From Actimicrobium sp034313845 (GTDB taxonomy: Bacteria > Pseudomonadota > Gammaproteobacteria > Burkholderiales > Burkholderiaceae_D), in NCBI RefSeq assembly GCF_034313845.1, contig NZ_JAVIWN010000004.1: a stretch of DNA of 64,000 bases. One strand, written 5' to 3'. Positions 7,119-16,290 of this stretch are shown in pieces. A program made the position numbers and the translations under genes. The notes beneath the pieces are model-generated. The model was given only the letters and a program-made list of their open reading frames with translations. It made no database searches and was not told the DNA's origin. Position 1 is the stretch's first letter. Every line of letters begins with the position of its first letter.

Positions 7119-8744
7119 ATGCTAAAGAAAATCGATGCACGTCTTTTGCTTGGTCTGTTCGCCGCCGCGCTGGTAGCAGGACTGTGGACCCTGACCGTGC
7201 TGCAATTGCGCGCAACCAGGCAAGTCATCATCGAGAACACCCAGCGCGACGTGCGCAGTCTGGCCCGCCTGTTCAACGAACATGCCAATCGCACCGTCGA
7301 GTCCGCCGATCAGGCCGTCACTTATCTGCGCTTTCGCTACAACACGCTGGGGTTGGACCTCGACATCGCTCAGGACCTCAAGGTGGGCCTGAACCCGGAC
7401 AACATCTACAACCTGTTTACGATCGTGGATGAACACGGCGACGTCGTCTTGTCGAGCAAGCCTTTCCAACCGATGAACCTGTCCGATCGCGAGCACGTCA
7501 AAGTCCATGCCGGCACCGACAATGGCGAGCTATTCATCAGTCGCCCGGTACTTGGGCGCGTCTCCCAAAAATGGTCGATCCAGATGACGCGCCGCATCAG
7601 CTATCCGGATGGCCGCTTCAAAGGCGTGGTGGTGGTGTCGATAGATCCGCAGTATTTTACGCAGCTCTATAACGAGATCGATGTCGGCAAATTTGGCTTG
7701 ATCACGCTCATCGGTGTCGACGGCGTGATCCGGGTGCGCCGGGTTGGCGACCAGACCACGATGGGCATGGATGTTTCAGACAGCAAGATTTTCAAGACGA
7801 TGCAGGCCAGCGATCACGGTGTCATGACAGCAAACAGCGGGATCGACGACCACGAACGCATCCTGGCGTTTGAAAAGCTGCGCCACTATCCGCTGATGGT
7901 GGCGGTGGGTGTCGATATTGAAGAACGGCTGGCACCGTACTACGTCGACCGTGACCGGTCGCTGCTGATCGCCGGATTGGTCAGCGCGGTGATCCTGCTG
8001 TTCACAACCAGCATCATCATCCTGGTCGGCCGTCTGATGGTCAGCCGGGAACGGGCGATTGCGGCCAGCCTGGCCAAATCACGCTTCCTGTCAAACATGT
8101 CGCACGAATTGCGCACCCCGCTCAATGGCATTCTCGGCTTTTCGCAGTTGATGGTTGAAGAACTTGGCAGCGACTCGACCCATGGCGGCTTTGCGCAAAC
8201 AATCCATGCTTGCGGAATCCGTCTGATGACCCTGGTCGAGGCGACGCTAGAACTGAGCGCGCTCGAATCCGGCACGATCACACTCGCAACACAACCAGAA
8301 AACCTGGCCCTGCTATTGCAAGACGCCATCGCGCGCCATCTGCCGAGCGCCGACGCCAAACAGGTCACGATCGACATCACCATCGATCCGGCAACGCCGG
8401 TAACACTAGTTTGTGACAGGTCCCGTCTGCTGCGTGTGCTCGACAATCTGCTCGACAATGCGGTGCGGCATACGAATACGGGTGCTATCCGTGTGAGCGC
8501 CCGCCCGACCCCGGCCGGACTGGAACTGGCGGTCAGCGACAGCGGAGATGGCGTACCGGTCCATTTGCGGGAACAGATTTTTGAACGGTTTTCGCAAGCA
8601 GACGATTCACCCAGCCGCCAGAATGATGGCGCAGGTCTGGGCCTGCCGATTGCGCGGCACCTGGTCGAATTGATGGGCGGCACCCTCAGACTCGAACCGA
8701 ATTCAGGACCGGGCGCGACATTTTCAGTTACCATTAAGCAATAA
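7119..8744 (+). CDS. Membrane sensor histidine kinase with Cache-type sensor
   Basis: 541 residues. One N-terminal transmembrane helix (LLLGLFAAALVAGLWTL), a ~260-residue periplasmic region with PDC/Cache features (motif YFTQLYNEIDVGKFGLITLI), and a second helix near residue 290. The H box SNMSHELRTPLNGILGFS lies near residue 328. The ATPase domain has LLDNAVRH, DSGDGVP and GAGLGLPIARH. There is no receiver or Hpt domain, so it needs partners; a stand-alone Hpt gene and a receiver protein flank it. The ATG at 7119 is 18 bases past the previous stop. Confidence 0.9.
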   Translation: MLKKIDARLLLGLFAAALVAGLWTLTVLQLRATRQVIIENTQRDVRSLARLFNEHANRTVESADQAVTYLRFRYNTLGLDLDIAQDLKVGLNPDNIYNLFTIVDEHGDVVLSSKPFQPMNLSDREHVKVHAGTDNGELFISRPVLGRVSQKWSIQMTRRISYPDGRFKGVVVVSIDPQYFTQLYNEIDVGKFGLITLIGVDGVIRVRRVGDQTTMGMDVSDSKIFKTMQASDHGVMTANSGIDDHERILAFEKLRHYPLMVAVGVDIEERLAPYYVDRDRSLLIAGLVSAVILLFTTSIIILVGRLMVSRERAIAASLAKSRFLSNMSHELRTPLNGILGFSQLMVEELGSDSTHGGFAQTIHACGIRLMTLVEATLELSALESGTITLATQPENLALLLQDAIARHLPSADAKQVTIDITIDPATPVTLVCDRSRLLRVLDNLLDNAVRHTNTGAIRVSARPTPAGLELAVSDSGDGVPVHLREQIFERFSQADDSPSRQNDGAGLGLPIARHLVELMGGTLRLEPNSGPGATFSVTIKQ

Positions 8745-8781
8745 AACAACCAGTTAATCACTTGCTACAAAAGGGTCATCG

Positions 8782-9177
8782 ATGCAAATCCACCGCTACA
8801 GCGCCATTGATCCACACTTATTACTGGAAAGTGCAGGCGACAATCTGGAGCTGTTCCGGGAGTTGTCATCCATGTTCGTCGAGATCACCAGGCCAGTTCA
8901 CGCGCGGCTTGAACTGGCCATCCAGCATGGCGACGACAGAGCAACCCATTTCGAAAGCCATTCGCTCAAAGGCAGTACGGGGCTAGTCGGCGCCAAAGAA
9001 CTGAGCGTGTTGCTCGGCGAGATAGAACAGCATGCACGCTGCAAACGCAACGATCTGGTGTTGCCGCATCTGCCAGAACTGCGACGACTGTTTGATCTGG
9101 TCGTTGAGGAAGTCCGTTTCAGCATCGCGCATTTCGACGGGCAGCCAGAGTCCGCTACCGAGAGAGTCATCCCTTGA
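8782..9177 (+). CDS. Stand-alone Hpt phosphotransfer protein
   Basis: 131 residues, all-helical, with the Hpt signature HSLKGS; the phospho-acceptor is His60. It sits between a kinase without receiver and a hybrid kinase with receiver, so it can carry phosphate from the hybrid kinase receiver to the HTH-receiver protein. Its stop codon overlaps the start of the hybrid kinase by one base. Confidence 0.88.
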   Translation: MQIHRYSAIDPHLLLESAGDNLELFRELSSMFVEITRPVHARLELAIQHGDDRATHFESHSLKGSTGLVGAKELSVLLGEIEQHARCKRNDLVLPHLPELRRLFDLVVEEVRFSIAHFDGQPESATERVIP

Positions 9178-11432
9178 TGTCCTCTACCGTGACAACACGC
9201 AAGCGTTCCGGTGCCAGGCATGCGACCACCCTCATCGGTACGCTGATGATTGTGTTGCTGATCGGAGCGACCGTCGCATCGAGCTGGATACTGCGTGACC
9301 GCGCGATCGAAGACTGGCGCCGAGACCTTGGTAACCTGTCGCTGGTGCTGGCCGAAAATACCGCACAGACCATGGCTTCGGCATATCTGGTGCTCGACAG
9401 CATCGGTGAAATGGTCGAGAACGCAAACGCGACCGACCAGGCAGGGCTGATCAAGACCTTCCGCACGATGGCAACACACCAGATCATGCGCGACCGGATC
9501 AGCGGTTTGCCGCAGGTCGACGTGGTCAGCATCATCGATGCGACTGGTGACGTCATCAACTTCACGCGGGCCTTTCCCGCACCGGCGATCAATCTCGCCG
9601 AGCGGGATTACTTTGTGCATCACCGTGACAACGTCGATCCGGCCGTTTTCCTGAGCAGGCCAGTCAGGAACAAGGGCAATGGCAAATGGACGTTTTACAT
9701 CAGCCGACGTATCAACAGCACTGATGGCCACTTTCTGGGCATGGTGCTGGTCGGGATTTCCTCCGATTTCTTTGGTGATTTTTTCAAAAACGTGAGTCTG
9801 GGCGAGCAGGCCTCCGTCTCGGTGCTGCGACAAGACTACACGTTGCTGGCGCGCTGGCCGAATGCCGACAAGCTCATGGCAACCAAAAGCCAGCTCGGTG
9901 CGACCCATGCGGTACTGTCGACCGGAAAAACGCACGACGTCATCCTGACTACCCTGCCACGGCCGTTTGACAATCTGCGCGAGACGCCGCGCATGGCAGC
10001 GGTGCGCATGGTGCGCGGCTATCCGATGGCCATTACCATCACGATCACCGATGACTTGTACCTGAGCAGCTGGCGCAGCACGGTGCGATTGTTGGGCGGC
10101 ATCGGGCTGGCCAGCCTGCTGGCGCTGGGTGTGGCGTTCGTGCTGATGGCACGCCTGCTGAAGCGACGCGAACAGGATGCCGAGCAGTCTCACGCACTGA
10201 GACAGGAGGCCGATGACGCCAATGCCGCCAAGTCCAGCTTTCTGGCAATGATGAGCCACGAGATCCGTACCCCGATGAACGGCATCCTCGGCATGTCGGA
10301 ACTGTTGCTTGAAACCCGACTCGATACCAGCCAGCGCTTGTATGCCAACAACGTCCACAACGGCGCGCAGCATCTGATGAGAATCATCAACGAAATCCTC
10401 GATTTTTCGAAGGTCGAAGCGGGCCACATGGAAATTGACCTGATCACGTTTGATCCGGTCCGGATGATCAACGAGGTCATCGATCTGCACCGGGCCGGCG
10501 CAAGCGCAAAACACGTACAGATCAGGACGGAGATCGATGTAACGGGTGAGTTGCTCGCTGTTGCGGATGCCAGCAGGATACGCCAGGTGCTCAGTAACCT
10601 GATCAACAACGCGATCAAGTTCACGCCGGCCGGATCGGTCACGGTCAGCTTTCAGGCCGTACCCGATCCAGTCGATCCGATGCTGATCCGGCTCAATTAC
10701 CGTGTCGCCGACAGCGGCATCGGTATCAGTGCACAGGCACAGCAGCGTCTCTTTGAACCATTCATCCAGGCCGACAATTCGATAGGCCGACAATATGGCG
10801 GCACCGGCCTGGGCCTGGCCATCTGCAAGCGTCTGATTGAACTGATGCATGGTGACATTCAATGCCACAGCGAGATTGGCGCTGGCACACGTTTTTCATT
10901 TCATGTACCGGCCCGCGTTGCCGAGCAGCCAGCGGTTGTTTCAACCGCGGTTGCAACCGCGGTTACAACGGCGGTTGCACCGGTGGCTACACCAATGATT
11001 GCCGACGCCATCAAGGTACCGACATTGGTGCCGCCGCAAGAATCCAGCGCGCGGGCGTTGCAGGTGCTGGTGGTCGAAGACACCGAAATGAACCGGCAAC
11101 TGGTCCGTATCCTGCTCGGAAAGCGTGGCTACCTTGTCGAAGAAGCGGTCAATGGCGAGCGCGCGGTGGAGGCGATGGCATTGGAACAGTACGACCTGGT
11201 ACTGATGGATTGCATGATGCCGGTGATGGATGGGTATGAAGCGACGCGCATCCTGCGTGCACGTGAAGCCGAAACCGGCGCACCACGCACGCCAATCATT
11301 GCCCTGACCGCCAGCGCCATCGATGGCGAGCGGGAGCGCTGCCTGCGAGCCGGCATGGACGACTACCTCGCCAAACCTTTTTCAGCGGCCCAGCTCATCG
11401 CCATCATCGAAAAATGGAGCCCGCTGCAATAA
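9177..11432 (+). CDS. Hybrid histidine kinase with Cache sensor and C-terminal receiver
   Basis: 751 residues from the ATG at 9177. First transmembrane helix TTLIGTLMIVLLIGATVA, a periplasmic Cache-type region (YFVHHRDN, FYISRRIN), second helix near residue 305, then the H box MMSHEIRTPMNGILGMSE, the ATPase motifs NLINNAIKF and GGTGLGLAICKRL, an Ala/Val/Thr-rich linker, and a receiver with VVEDTEMNRQL, phospho-acceptor Asp in LVLMDCMMPVMDG and Lys in LAKPF. The linker is encoded by imperfect 12-base repeats at about 10940-10995. It is the probable upstream donor of a phosphorelay using the adjacent Hpt protein. Confidence 0.92.
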   Translation: MSSTVTTRKRSGARHATTLIGTLMIVLLIGATVASSWILRDRAIEDWRRDLGNLSLVLAENTAQTMASAYLVLDSIGEMVENANATDQAGLIKTFRTMATHQIMRDRISGLPQVDVVSIIDATGDVINFTRAFPAPAINLAERDYFVHHRDNVDPAVFLSRPVRNKGNGKWTFYISRRINSTDGHFLGMVLVGISSDFFGDFFKNVSLGEQASVSVLRQDYTLLARWPNADKLMATKSQLGATHAVLSTGKTHDVILTTLPRPFDNLRETPRMAAVRMVRGYPMAITITITDDLYLSSWRSTVRLLGGIGLASLLALGVAFVLMARLLKRREQDAEQSHALRQEADDANAAKSSFLAMMSHEIRTPMNGILGMSELLLETRLDTSQRLYANNVHNGAQHLMRIINEILDFSKVEAGHMEIDLITFDPVRMINEVIDLHRAGASAKHVQIRTEIDVTGELLAVADASRIRQVLSNLINNAIKFTPAGSVTVSFQAVPDPVDPMLIRLNYRVADSGIGISAQAQQRLFEPFIQADNSIGRQYGGTGLGLAICKRLIELMHGDIQCHSEIGAGTRFSFHVPARVAEQPAVVSTAVATAVTTAVAPVATPMIADAIKVPTLVPPQESSARALQVLVVEDTEMNRQLVRILLGKRGYLVEEAVNGERAVEAMALEQYDLVLMDCMMPVMDGYEATRILRAREAETGAPRTPIIALTASAIDGERERCLRAGMDDYLAKPFSAAQLIAIIEKWSPLQ

Positions 11433-11486
11433 AGTCCATCGTCCCTGCATGCCGTGCGTCGGGTGCTCGTGCACGGCCGCTCTGAC

Positions 11487-11942
11487 TCAGCTGTAACGGC
11501 GTGAAATCAGCTCGGCAACGCAGACCGGCTTGTCGCTGCCACTGCGTTCGACGCTGATCTGCCAGGTCACTTGCGCGCCATCCGGGATGTCGTCGACGGC
11601 CAGTACGCTGATGCGCCCGCGCAGCCAGCTGCCAACCGGAACCGGTGCCGGAAAGCGCACCTTGTTGAGACCGTAGTTCACGGCCATCTTGACATCGCCC
11701 ATCGTGACGGCACTCTCCATCATTGTCGGCAACAGCGACAGCGTCAGAAAGCCGTGCGCGATGGTGCCACCGAACGGCGATTCGGCATGACAGCGCTCGA
11801 CATCGGTGTGTATCCATTGGTGATCGCCGGTGACATCGGCAAACTGCTGCACCTTTTCCTGCGGGATGCCGATCCAGTCAGACACGGCAATTTCCTGGCC
11901 GATCAGGGTCTTCAATTCGGCAAGTGTGGCGATAGTGCGCAT
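11487..11942 (-). CDS. MaoC-like hotdog dehydratase, second of pair
   Basis: 151 residues, a single hotdog MaoC domain. The R-hydratase motif is present as FADVTGDHQWIHTDVERC, with the catalytic Asp and His, followed by GGTIAHGFLTLSLLP. The family hydrates trans-2-enoyl-CoA to 3-hydroxyacyl-CoA. It is last in a four-gene minus-strand cluster, 20 bases after another MaoC-like gene of equal length. The complete motif suggests this is the catalytic partner if the two form a heteromer. Confidence 0.87.
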   Translation of the reverse strand: MRTIATLAELKTLIGQEIAVSDWIGIPQEKVQQFADVTGDHQWIHTDVERCHAESPFGGTIAHGFLTLSLLPTMMESAVTMGDVKMAVNYGLNKVRFPAPVPVGSWLRGRISVLAVDDIPDGAQVTWQISVERSGSDKPVCVAELISRRYS

Positions 11943-11962
11943 GGCATTTCTTTCAAAAAAAT

Positions 11963-12418
11963 TCAGGGTAATCGACGCATGAACAAACCGCGTCCCTTGA
12001 TGGTCGCGGCCAGCTCGCCATGCTGGTTGTGCGCTTCCCAGAGCGAGTTGACGACACCGCGATCGGGTTTGCTTTTCGATGGCACGACGTCGAGAACGGT
12101 GCTCGTGACGCGTAGTGTATCGCCTGGACGTACCGGCTTGAGCCAGCGCACTTCATCGATACCCGGTGAGCCCATGCTGGAGGAGTCGCGCAGATAGCCA
12201 TCAACCACCAACCGCATCATCATGCCGCAGGTGTGCCAGCCGCTGGCGATGACGCCGCCGAAGATGGATTTTTCGGCAGCGTCGGGATCAATATGGAACG
12301 GTTGCGGATCATAGCGGGTCGCGAAGTCATGGACTTCGGCCGCGTCGACGGTGATGCTGCCGACTTCAAAACAATGGCCTGCGGTGAAGTCTTCGTAGCA
12401 CCAGGTGGGTTGGGTCAT
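11963..12418 (-). CDS. MaoC-like hotdog protein, first of pair
   Basis: 151 residues with hotdog features: FATRYDPQPFHIDPDAAE and GGVIASGWHTCGMMMRL. The motif is of the diverged type (YDPQPFH in place of TGDxxxxH), as in the partner or alternative MaoC class. It lies between the acyl-CoA dehydrogenase genes and a second MaoC-like gene, consistent with a beta-oxidation-like module for an unusual acyl-CoA. Substrate unknown. Confidence 0.83.
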   Translation of the reverse strand: MTQPTWCYEDFTAGHCFEVGSITVDAAEVHDFATRYDPQPFHIDPDAAEKSIFGGVIASGWHTCGMMMRLVVDGYLRDSSSMGSPGIDEVRWLKPVRPGDTLRVTSTVLDVVPSKSKPDRGVVNSLWEAHNQHGELAATIKGRGLFMRRLP

Positions 12419-12485
12419 GAGCGTGGTCCTTTGTTTGAAAAGGTGGCGGATCAGGTGAATCGGGTTTGGCGTATTGTGGGTGCTT

Positions 12486-12516
12486 GCGGTGCAATGCCCT
12501 TCGGTTATTGCACCGC
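12486..12516. repeat. Dispersed palindromic intergenic repeat, copy B
   Basis: A near-perfect hairpin with arms GCGGTGCAAT and ATTGCACCGC around an 11-base centre. It lies between the MaoC and acyl-CoA dehydrogenase genes of one operon. It is nearly identical to copy A at 1227-1253 and inverted relative to the copy at 16281-16308. Confidence 0.75.
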
Positions 12517-12532
12517 GTACCTCACGACTATC

Positions 12533-13672
12533 TCACGCCGCCTGCCGAAACCCCGGCTGGGCGATAAACCTTGCCAGGTGATGATCGGTATCACCGAGCG
12601 TCAGCTCGATGATGCTCAGTCGCTTGAAGTGATGCGCAGCCGGCAGTTCGTTGGTGACGCCCATGCCACCGTGCAGCTGAACCGCTTGCTGACCCACATA
12701 TTTCATGGCCTGGCAGATGCGCGCCTTGGCAGCAGAAACAGTCCGGCGACGCTCCACCGGGTCCGTTGATGTCACCTTGACGGCAGCTAGCGTCGCCATC
12801 GAACGCGCTTGTTCGAGGTGCATGAACATGTCGGCCATGCGATGCTGCAAGGCCTGGAATTTACCAATCGGTACGCCGAACTGCTGCCGAGTTTTCAAAT
12901 ATTCCAGAGTAGCCTGATTGAGCGACTCCATCACGCCGACAGCTTCGGCACACAGCAACGTGATGCCGTAATCGGTTGCCGCATCGAGGATGTCCCAACC
13001 CGCGTCCGACGCACCGAGCAACGCACTGGCCGGCAGCGCCACATCGGTGAACGTGATGTCGGCAGCGCGCTGGCAATCGATGGTGCGGTAGTCGCGCAGC
13101 ACGACACCGGGCGTGGTGGCTGGCAGCACGAACAAGGCAATCCCTGCCGTATCGCGTCGTGACCCGCTGCTGCGTGCCGAGACAATCAGCATGCCCGCCT
13201 GCGCGCCGTGGATCACCACCGTCTTGGTGCCATTGAGAACAAAGCCATCGCCTTGCGCGGTGGCAGTCGTCGCGATGTCGAACAGGTCATAACGGGACTG
13301 CTTCTCGCCCAGCGCGCACGCCAGTTTCAGGGCACCAGCGGCGACCTGTTCCAGCAACTCGTCATGACCACCGGCCAGTGTCAGGAATTGCGCCCCCAGC
13401 ATCGTCGACCAGTAGGGTTCTATCACCAGTCCACGACCGATTTCATGCATGACCACCTGCATGTCGATGGCCGAACCGTTGAAGCCGCCCTGCTCTTCGG
13501 CGATCGGCAACGCGGTCATGCCTAATTCGGTGAGCGTGGTCCAGGCAATGTCCGAGGTACCGCTGTCGGACAGTACGATTTTTTTGCGCTGATCAAACGT
13601 GTAGTCCTTGTCGACCCAGCGGCGCAGGGCATCGGAGAATTGCTGCTGTTCTTGCGTAAAGGTAAAGTCCAT
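12533..13672 (-). CDS. Acyl-CoA dehydrogenase, small-subunit type
   Basis: 379 residues with an acyl-CoA dehydrogenase fold: N-terminal helices, central beta region (LACALGEKQSRYD, VLNGTKTVVIHGAQA) and C-terminal four-helix domain with VQLHGGMGVTNELPAAH. The segment ELTLGDTDHHL replaces the glutamate-bearing motif of typical dehydrogenases, as in non-catalytic or small partners of heteromeric enzymes. It lies 7 bases downstream of a second, larger dehydrogenase gene, so the two products probably assemble together. The electron acceptor would be ETF. Confidence 0.85.
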   Translation of the reverse strand: MDFTFTQEQQQFSDALRRWVDKDYTFDQRKKIVLSDSGTSDIAWTTLTELGMTALPIAEEQGGFNGSAIDMQVVMHEIGRGLVIEPYWSTMLGAQFLTLAGGHDELLEQVAAGALKLACALGEKQSRYDLFDIATTATAQGDGFVLNGTKTVVIHGAQAGMLIVSARSSGSRRDTAGIALFVLPATTPGVVLRDYRTIDCQRAADITFTDVALPASALLGASDAGWDILDAATDYGITLLCAEAVGVMESLNQATLEYLKTRQQFGVPIGKFQALQHRMADMFMHLEQARSMATLAAVKVTSTDPVERRRTVSAAKARICQAMKYVGQQAVQLHGGMGVTNELPAAHHFKRLSIIELTLGDTDHHLARFIAQPGFRQAA

Positions 13673-13679
13673 GTCGTCC

Positions 13680-14876
13680 TCACAGTCCCAGAATCATTTG
13701 GGTGATGATGTTTTTCTGAATTTCGTTCGAGCCACCGTAGATCGAGGTCTTGCGGTAATTGAAGTAATACGACGCCAGTGGTGCCGCGTCGTCATCCTCG
13801 GCCAGGCTGTGCTCACTGCTGCCTTCCAGAAAAGCGGGATCGAACGGCAAGCCGTACGGCCCGACCGCTTCGAGCATCAGTTCGGTCAGCGCTTGCTGGA
13901 CTTCTGTTCCCTTGATCTTCAGCATCGACGCTTCCGGGCCGGGTCCGCGTTTGGCATTGTCGAGCGAGATGACGCGCAGTACGGTCACTTCCAGCGCCAT
14001 CAATTCGATTTCCAGCGAGGCCACCTTGGCGGCAAACACGGCGTCGTCGAGTAGTGGCGCGCCATTTTTTTGTTGATCCAGCGCGATCCGCTTGAGGAAA
14101 ACCATTTCACGCTTGGCACGTCCGACAGCGGCAATATTGGTCCGCTCGTGGCCCAGCAAATACTTGGCATAAGTCCAGCCCTTGTTCTCTTCGCCAATCA
14201 GGTTGTGTACCGGCACCGAGACGTTGTCGAAGAATACCTCGTTGACTTCGTGATCTTCATCAAGCGTGATGATCGGTCGCACGGTAATGCCGGGTGACTT
14301 CATGTCGATCAGCAGGAATGAAATCCCTTCCTGCTTGCGGCCGCTGCTGTCCGTACGCACCAGACAAAAAATCATGTCGGCGTGCTGGCCCAGCGTGGTC
14401 CAGGTTTTCTGGCCATTGACGATGTAGTTGTCGCCCTGCCGCTCGGCACGGGTTTTCAGCGACGCCAGGTCCGACCCGGAACCGGGCTCCGAATACCCCT
14501 GGCACCACCAGTCTTCGCAACTCAGAATACGCGGCAGGTAATGGGCTTTTTGCGCCGCGTTGCCAAAGGCCATGATGACTGGTGCCACCATGTTCACGCC
14601 AAACGGCAATATCGGCGGCGTGCCGGCATGGGCACATTCTTCTTCCCAGATGTGGCGCTGCACAGGACTCCAGCCGGTGCCGCCAAATTCGACCGGCCAA
14701 CCAGTACCGACCCAGCCCTGCTGCGCGACGATCCTGTGCCAGCGCACCAGATCGTCTTTCGACAGGCGCTTGTGATTGAGCACCTTGTGCTGCAGGTCGG
14801 CTGGCAAATGCTGCTCCAGATAACTGCGGACCATCAGCCGAAAGGCTTCGTCGTCAGTGGTGTAAGTCAAGTCCAT
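13680..14876 (-). CDS. Acyl-CoA dehydrogenase, large-subunit type
   Basis: 398 residues. FAD/substrate-binding motifs include WCQGYSEPGSGSDLASLKT and IVNGQKTWTTLGQHADM, and the C-terminus YGGSNEIQKNIITQMILGL is family-typical. It is first in the minus-strand operon, with ribosome site GGAGGAGA just before the ATG at 14876. Its pairing with the 379-residue dehydrogenase resembles the large and small subunits annotated as pimeloyl-CoA dehydrogenase and the steroid-degrading FadE pairs. Exact substrate not determinable. Confidence 0.9.
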   Translation of the reverse strand: MDLTYTTDDEAFRLMVRSYLEQHLPADLQHKVLNHKRLSKDDLVRWHRIVAQQGWVGTGWPVEFGGTGWSPVQRHIWEEECAHAGTPPILPFGVNMVAPVIMAFGNAAQKAHYLPRILSCEDWWCQGYSEPGSGSDLASLKTRAERQGDNYIVNGQKTWTTLGQHADMIFCLVRTDSSGRKQEGISFLLIDMKSPGITVRPIITLDEDHEVNEVFFDNVSVPVHNLIGEENKGWTYAKYLLGHERTNIAAVGRAKREMVFLKRIALDQQKNGAPLLDDAVFAAKVASLEIELMALEVTVLRVISLDNAKRGPGPEASMLKIKGTEVQQALTELMLEAVGPYGLPFDPAFLEGSSEHSLAEDDDAAPLASYYFNYRKTSIYGGSNEIQKNIITQMILGL

Positions 14877-15234
14877 GCTGTCTCCTCCTGTTATTTCGGG
14901 CGTGCCTCATCATGCACGGGTTGAAGGAGAATAGCACGACCGTGCAATAAAATTGCATTCAAAGAATCACCTGTGCGATGCCTGGTCGGTTCTGCCGTTG
15001 TCTGCCAATGATTCTGGCGTCGACCCTGACAAGGATCGGACGTTTTGACAGTATTTAACAAACCCTTACCGAGAGTTGCTATAAGTTATCAAAATAGTAA
15101 TTGAAACTCGGAGGGCAATTGACCTATCTTGTGATTTCTGCAAGTTCTCTTGCCCACTCCGAAGTTGCCTTGAAAGGCATGCCATAATCCCGTCCAGACG
15201 TCTTTACCTGACGATTGCTACTACTGCCGCAACG
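14877..15234. other. Intergenic region between dehydrogenase operon and PEP-CTERM gene
   Basis: 358 bases. The first 80 bases carry the palindromes described separately. The rest holds the probable signal-peptide-coding stretch of the PEP-CTERM gene (about 15184-15234) and, upstream of that, unremarkable sequence with no recognised RNA or terminator. Confidence 0.5.
14933..14957. promoter_or_regulatory. Overlapping palindromes upstream of acyl-CoA dehydrogenase operon, possible operator
   Basis: AGCACGACCGTGCA at 14933-14946 is a palindrome of arms GCACG/CGTGC; overlapping it, TGCAATAAAATTGCA at 14943-14957 is a perfect inverted repeat with a 3-base spacer. They lie 57-81 bases before the operon start at 14876, where a TetR-type repressor of acyl-CoA genes would bind. 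No regulator gene is adjacent. Confidence 0.45.
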
Positions 15235-16290
15235 TTGCTGACAGGATGGCCTGCCGCGCACGCGGACGCGACCATCAACACGGCCAGCGGCAACGGCGCA
15301 GGCCTGATCCTTTCCGCGACCTTGCTTGGGACGACAGTGGCGTCGGCTTCGCTGCCGGGTAGCGTCACTATTCTGGGCAACACTGCATCCGTTACCGGCG
15401 GGACTGCGGCTGTTGGCAGCACGACCAGCGGCACGCCTTACAGCGTCAGCGGTAGCGTCGCGAACCTGACTCTGACCGGAACCACCGCGCTGGCAATACC
15501 GGCGCATCTGCTACCGATCACACCGCTCCCATTGGTATCGACGGCGATCAGCGCAACGACAACCTTATCGGCGAGCCTACTCGATGCCGCTGCCAGCTTC
15601 AGTAACGGCACCCTGGTAAACAGTTATGGCGGCGTCTCTGATCTCAAACTTGGCGTGGGGTTGTCATCGACGACGACAACCACGACACCGGGAACGCCGC
15701 CAATGACGCTCCCTGGCGGGCTATTTTTACCGCCCTCCACCGTGAAAACGCCGTTATTTTCCCTGGGCTTGACTGCTGATGCGCTGCAAAGCACCTCGCA
15801 AATCAGCTTGATCAACGGTTTGCTACAAGGTACGAACACGCTGAACAGCTTCGCCAATGTTTCCCTTGACCTGTCATCGCTAATATCGCTGACTTCACTG
15901 AGCCTGCCCGGTTCGTCACTGAACCGTTCGATCAATCTGTCCACCATTGCAGGCGCAACCCCGGTTGCAAACACCACGCTAGGTGGTAGCACCGGTTCCC
16001 TCCTGGCCAGCCTTGGCATCATGCTGACTCTCAATGAACAGTTCAATACCTGCACGTCGCTGCTGACTTCCTGCTCCGTCGAAACCAACGCGCTGCATCT
16101 GATCATCGATCCGGCCATTGCCGGACTGGCAGCAGTCGACCTCAAACTGGGACACTCGTATGCCGCAGCCACCGTCAGCGCCGTACCTGAACCTGCCACC
16201 TACGCAATGATGGGACTGGGCCTGGTCGGCGTCATGCTGGGCGCGCGCCGACAACGCCGCCACGCCTGCGTAGCAAGTAGCGTGCAATAA
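15235..16290 (+). CDS. PEP-CTERM sorted exoprotein
   Basis: At least 351 residues, rich in Ser, Thr, Leu and Gly with few charges. The C-terminus is a PEP-CTERM anchor: VPEPATYAMMGLGLVGVML followed by an Arg-rich tail, the signal processed by exosortase (EpsH/XrtA). The TTG at 15235 is the first usual start codon, but the frame continues upstream to about 15184 and reads a convincing signal peptide (SRRLYLTIATTAATLLTGW then PAAHADA). No ATG, GTG or TTG exists in frame before it, so the real start is either rare or lost by an indel. The last codons overlap a palindromic repeat. Likely exported and tied to extracellular polysaccharide; molecular role unknown. Confidence 0.8.
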   Translation: MLTGWPAAHADATINTASGNGAGLILSATLLGTTVASASLPGSVTILGNTASVTGGTAAVGSTTSGTPYSVSGSVANLTLTGTTALAIPAHLLPITPLPLVSTAISATTTLSASLLDAAASFSNGTLVNSYGGVSDLKLGVGLSSTTTTTTPGTPPMTLPGGLFLPPSTVKTPLFSLGLTADALQSTSQISLINGLLQGTNTLNSFANVSLDLSSLISLTSLSLPGSSLNRSINLSTIAGATPVANTTLGGSTGSLLASLGIMLTLNEQFNTCTSLLTSCSVETNALHLIIDPAIAGLAAVDLKLGHSYAAATVSAVPEPATYAMMGLGLVGVMLGARRQRRHACVASSVQ

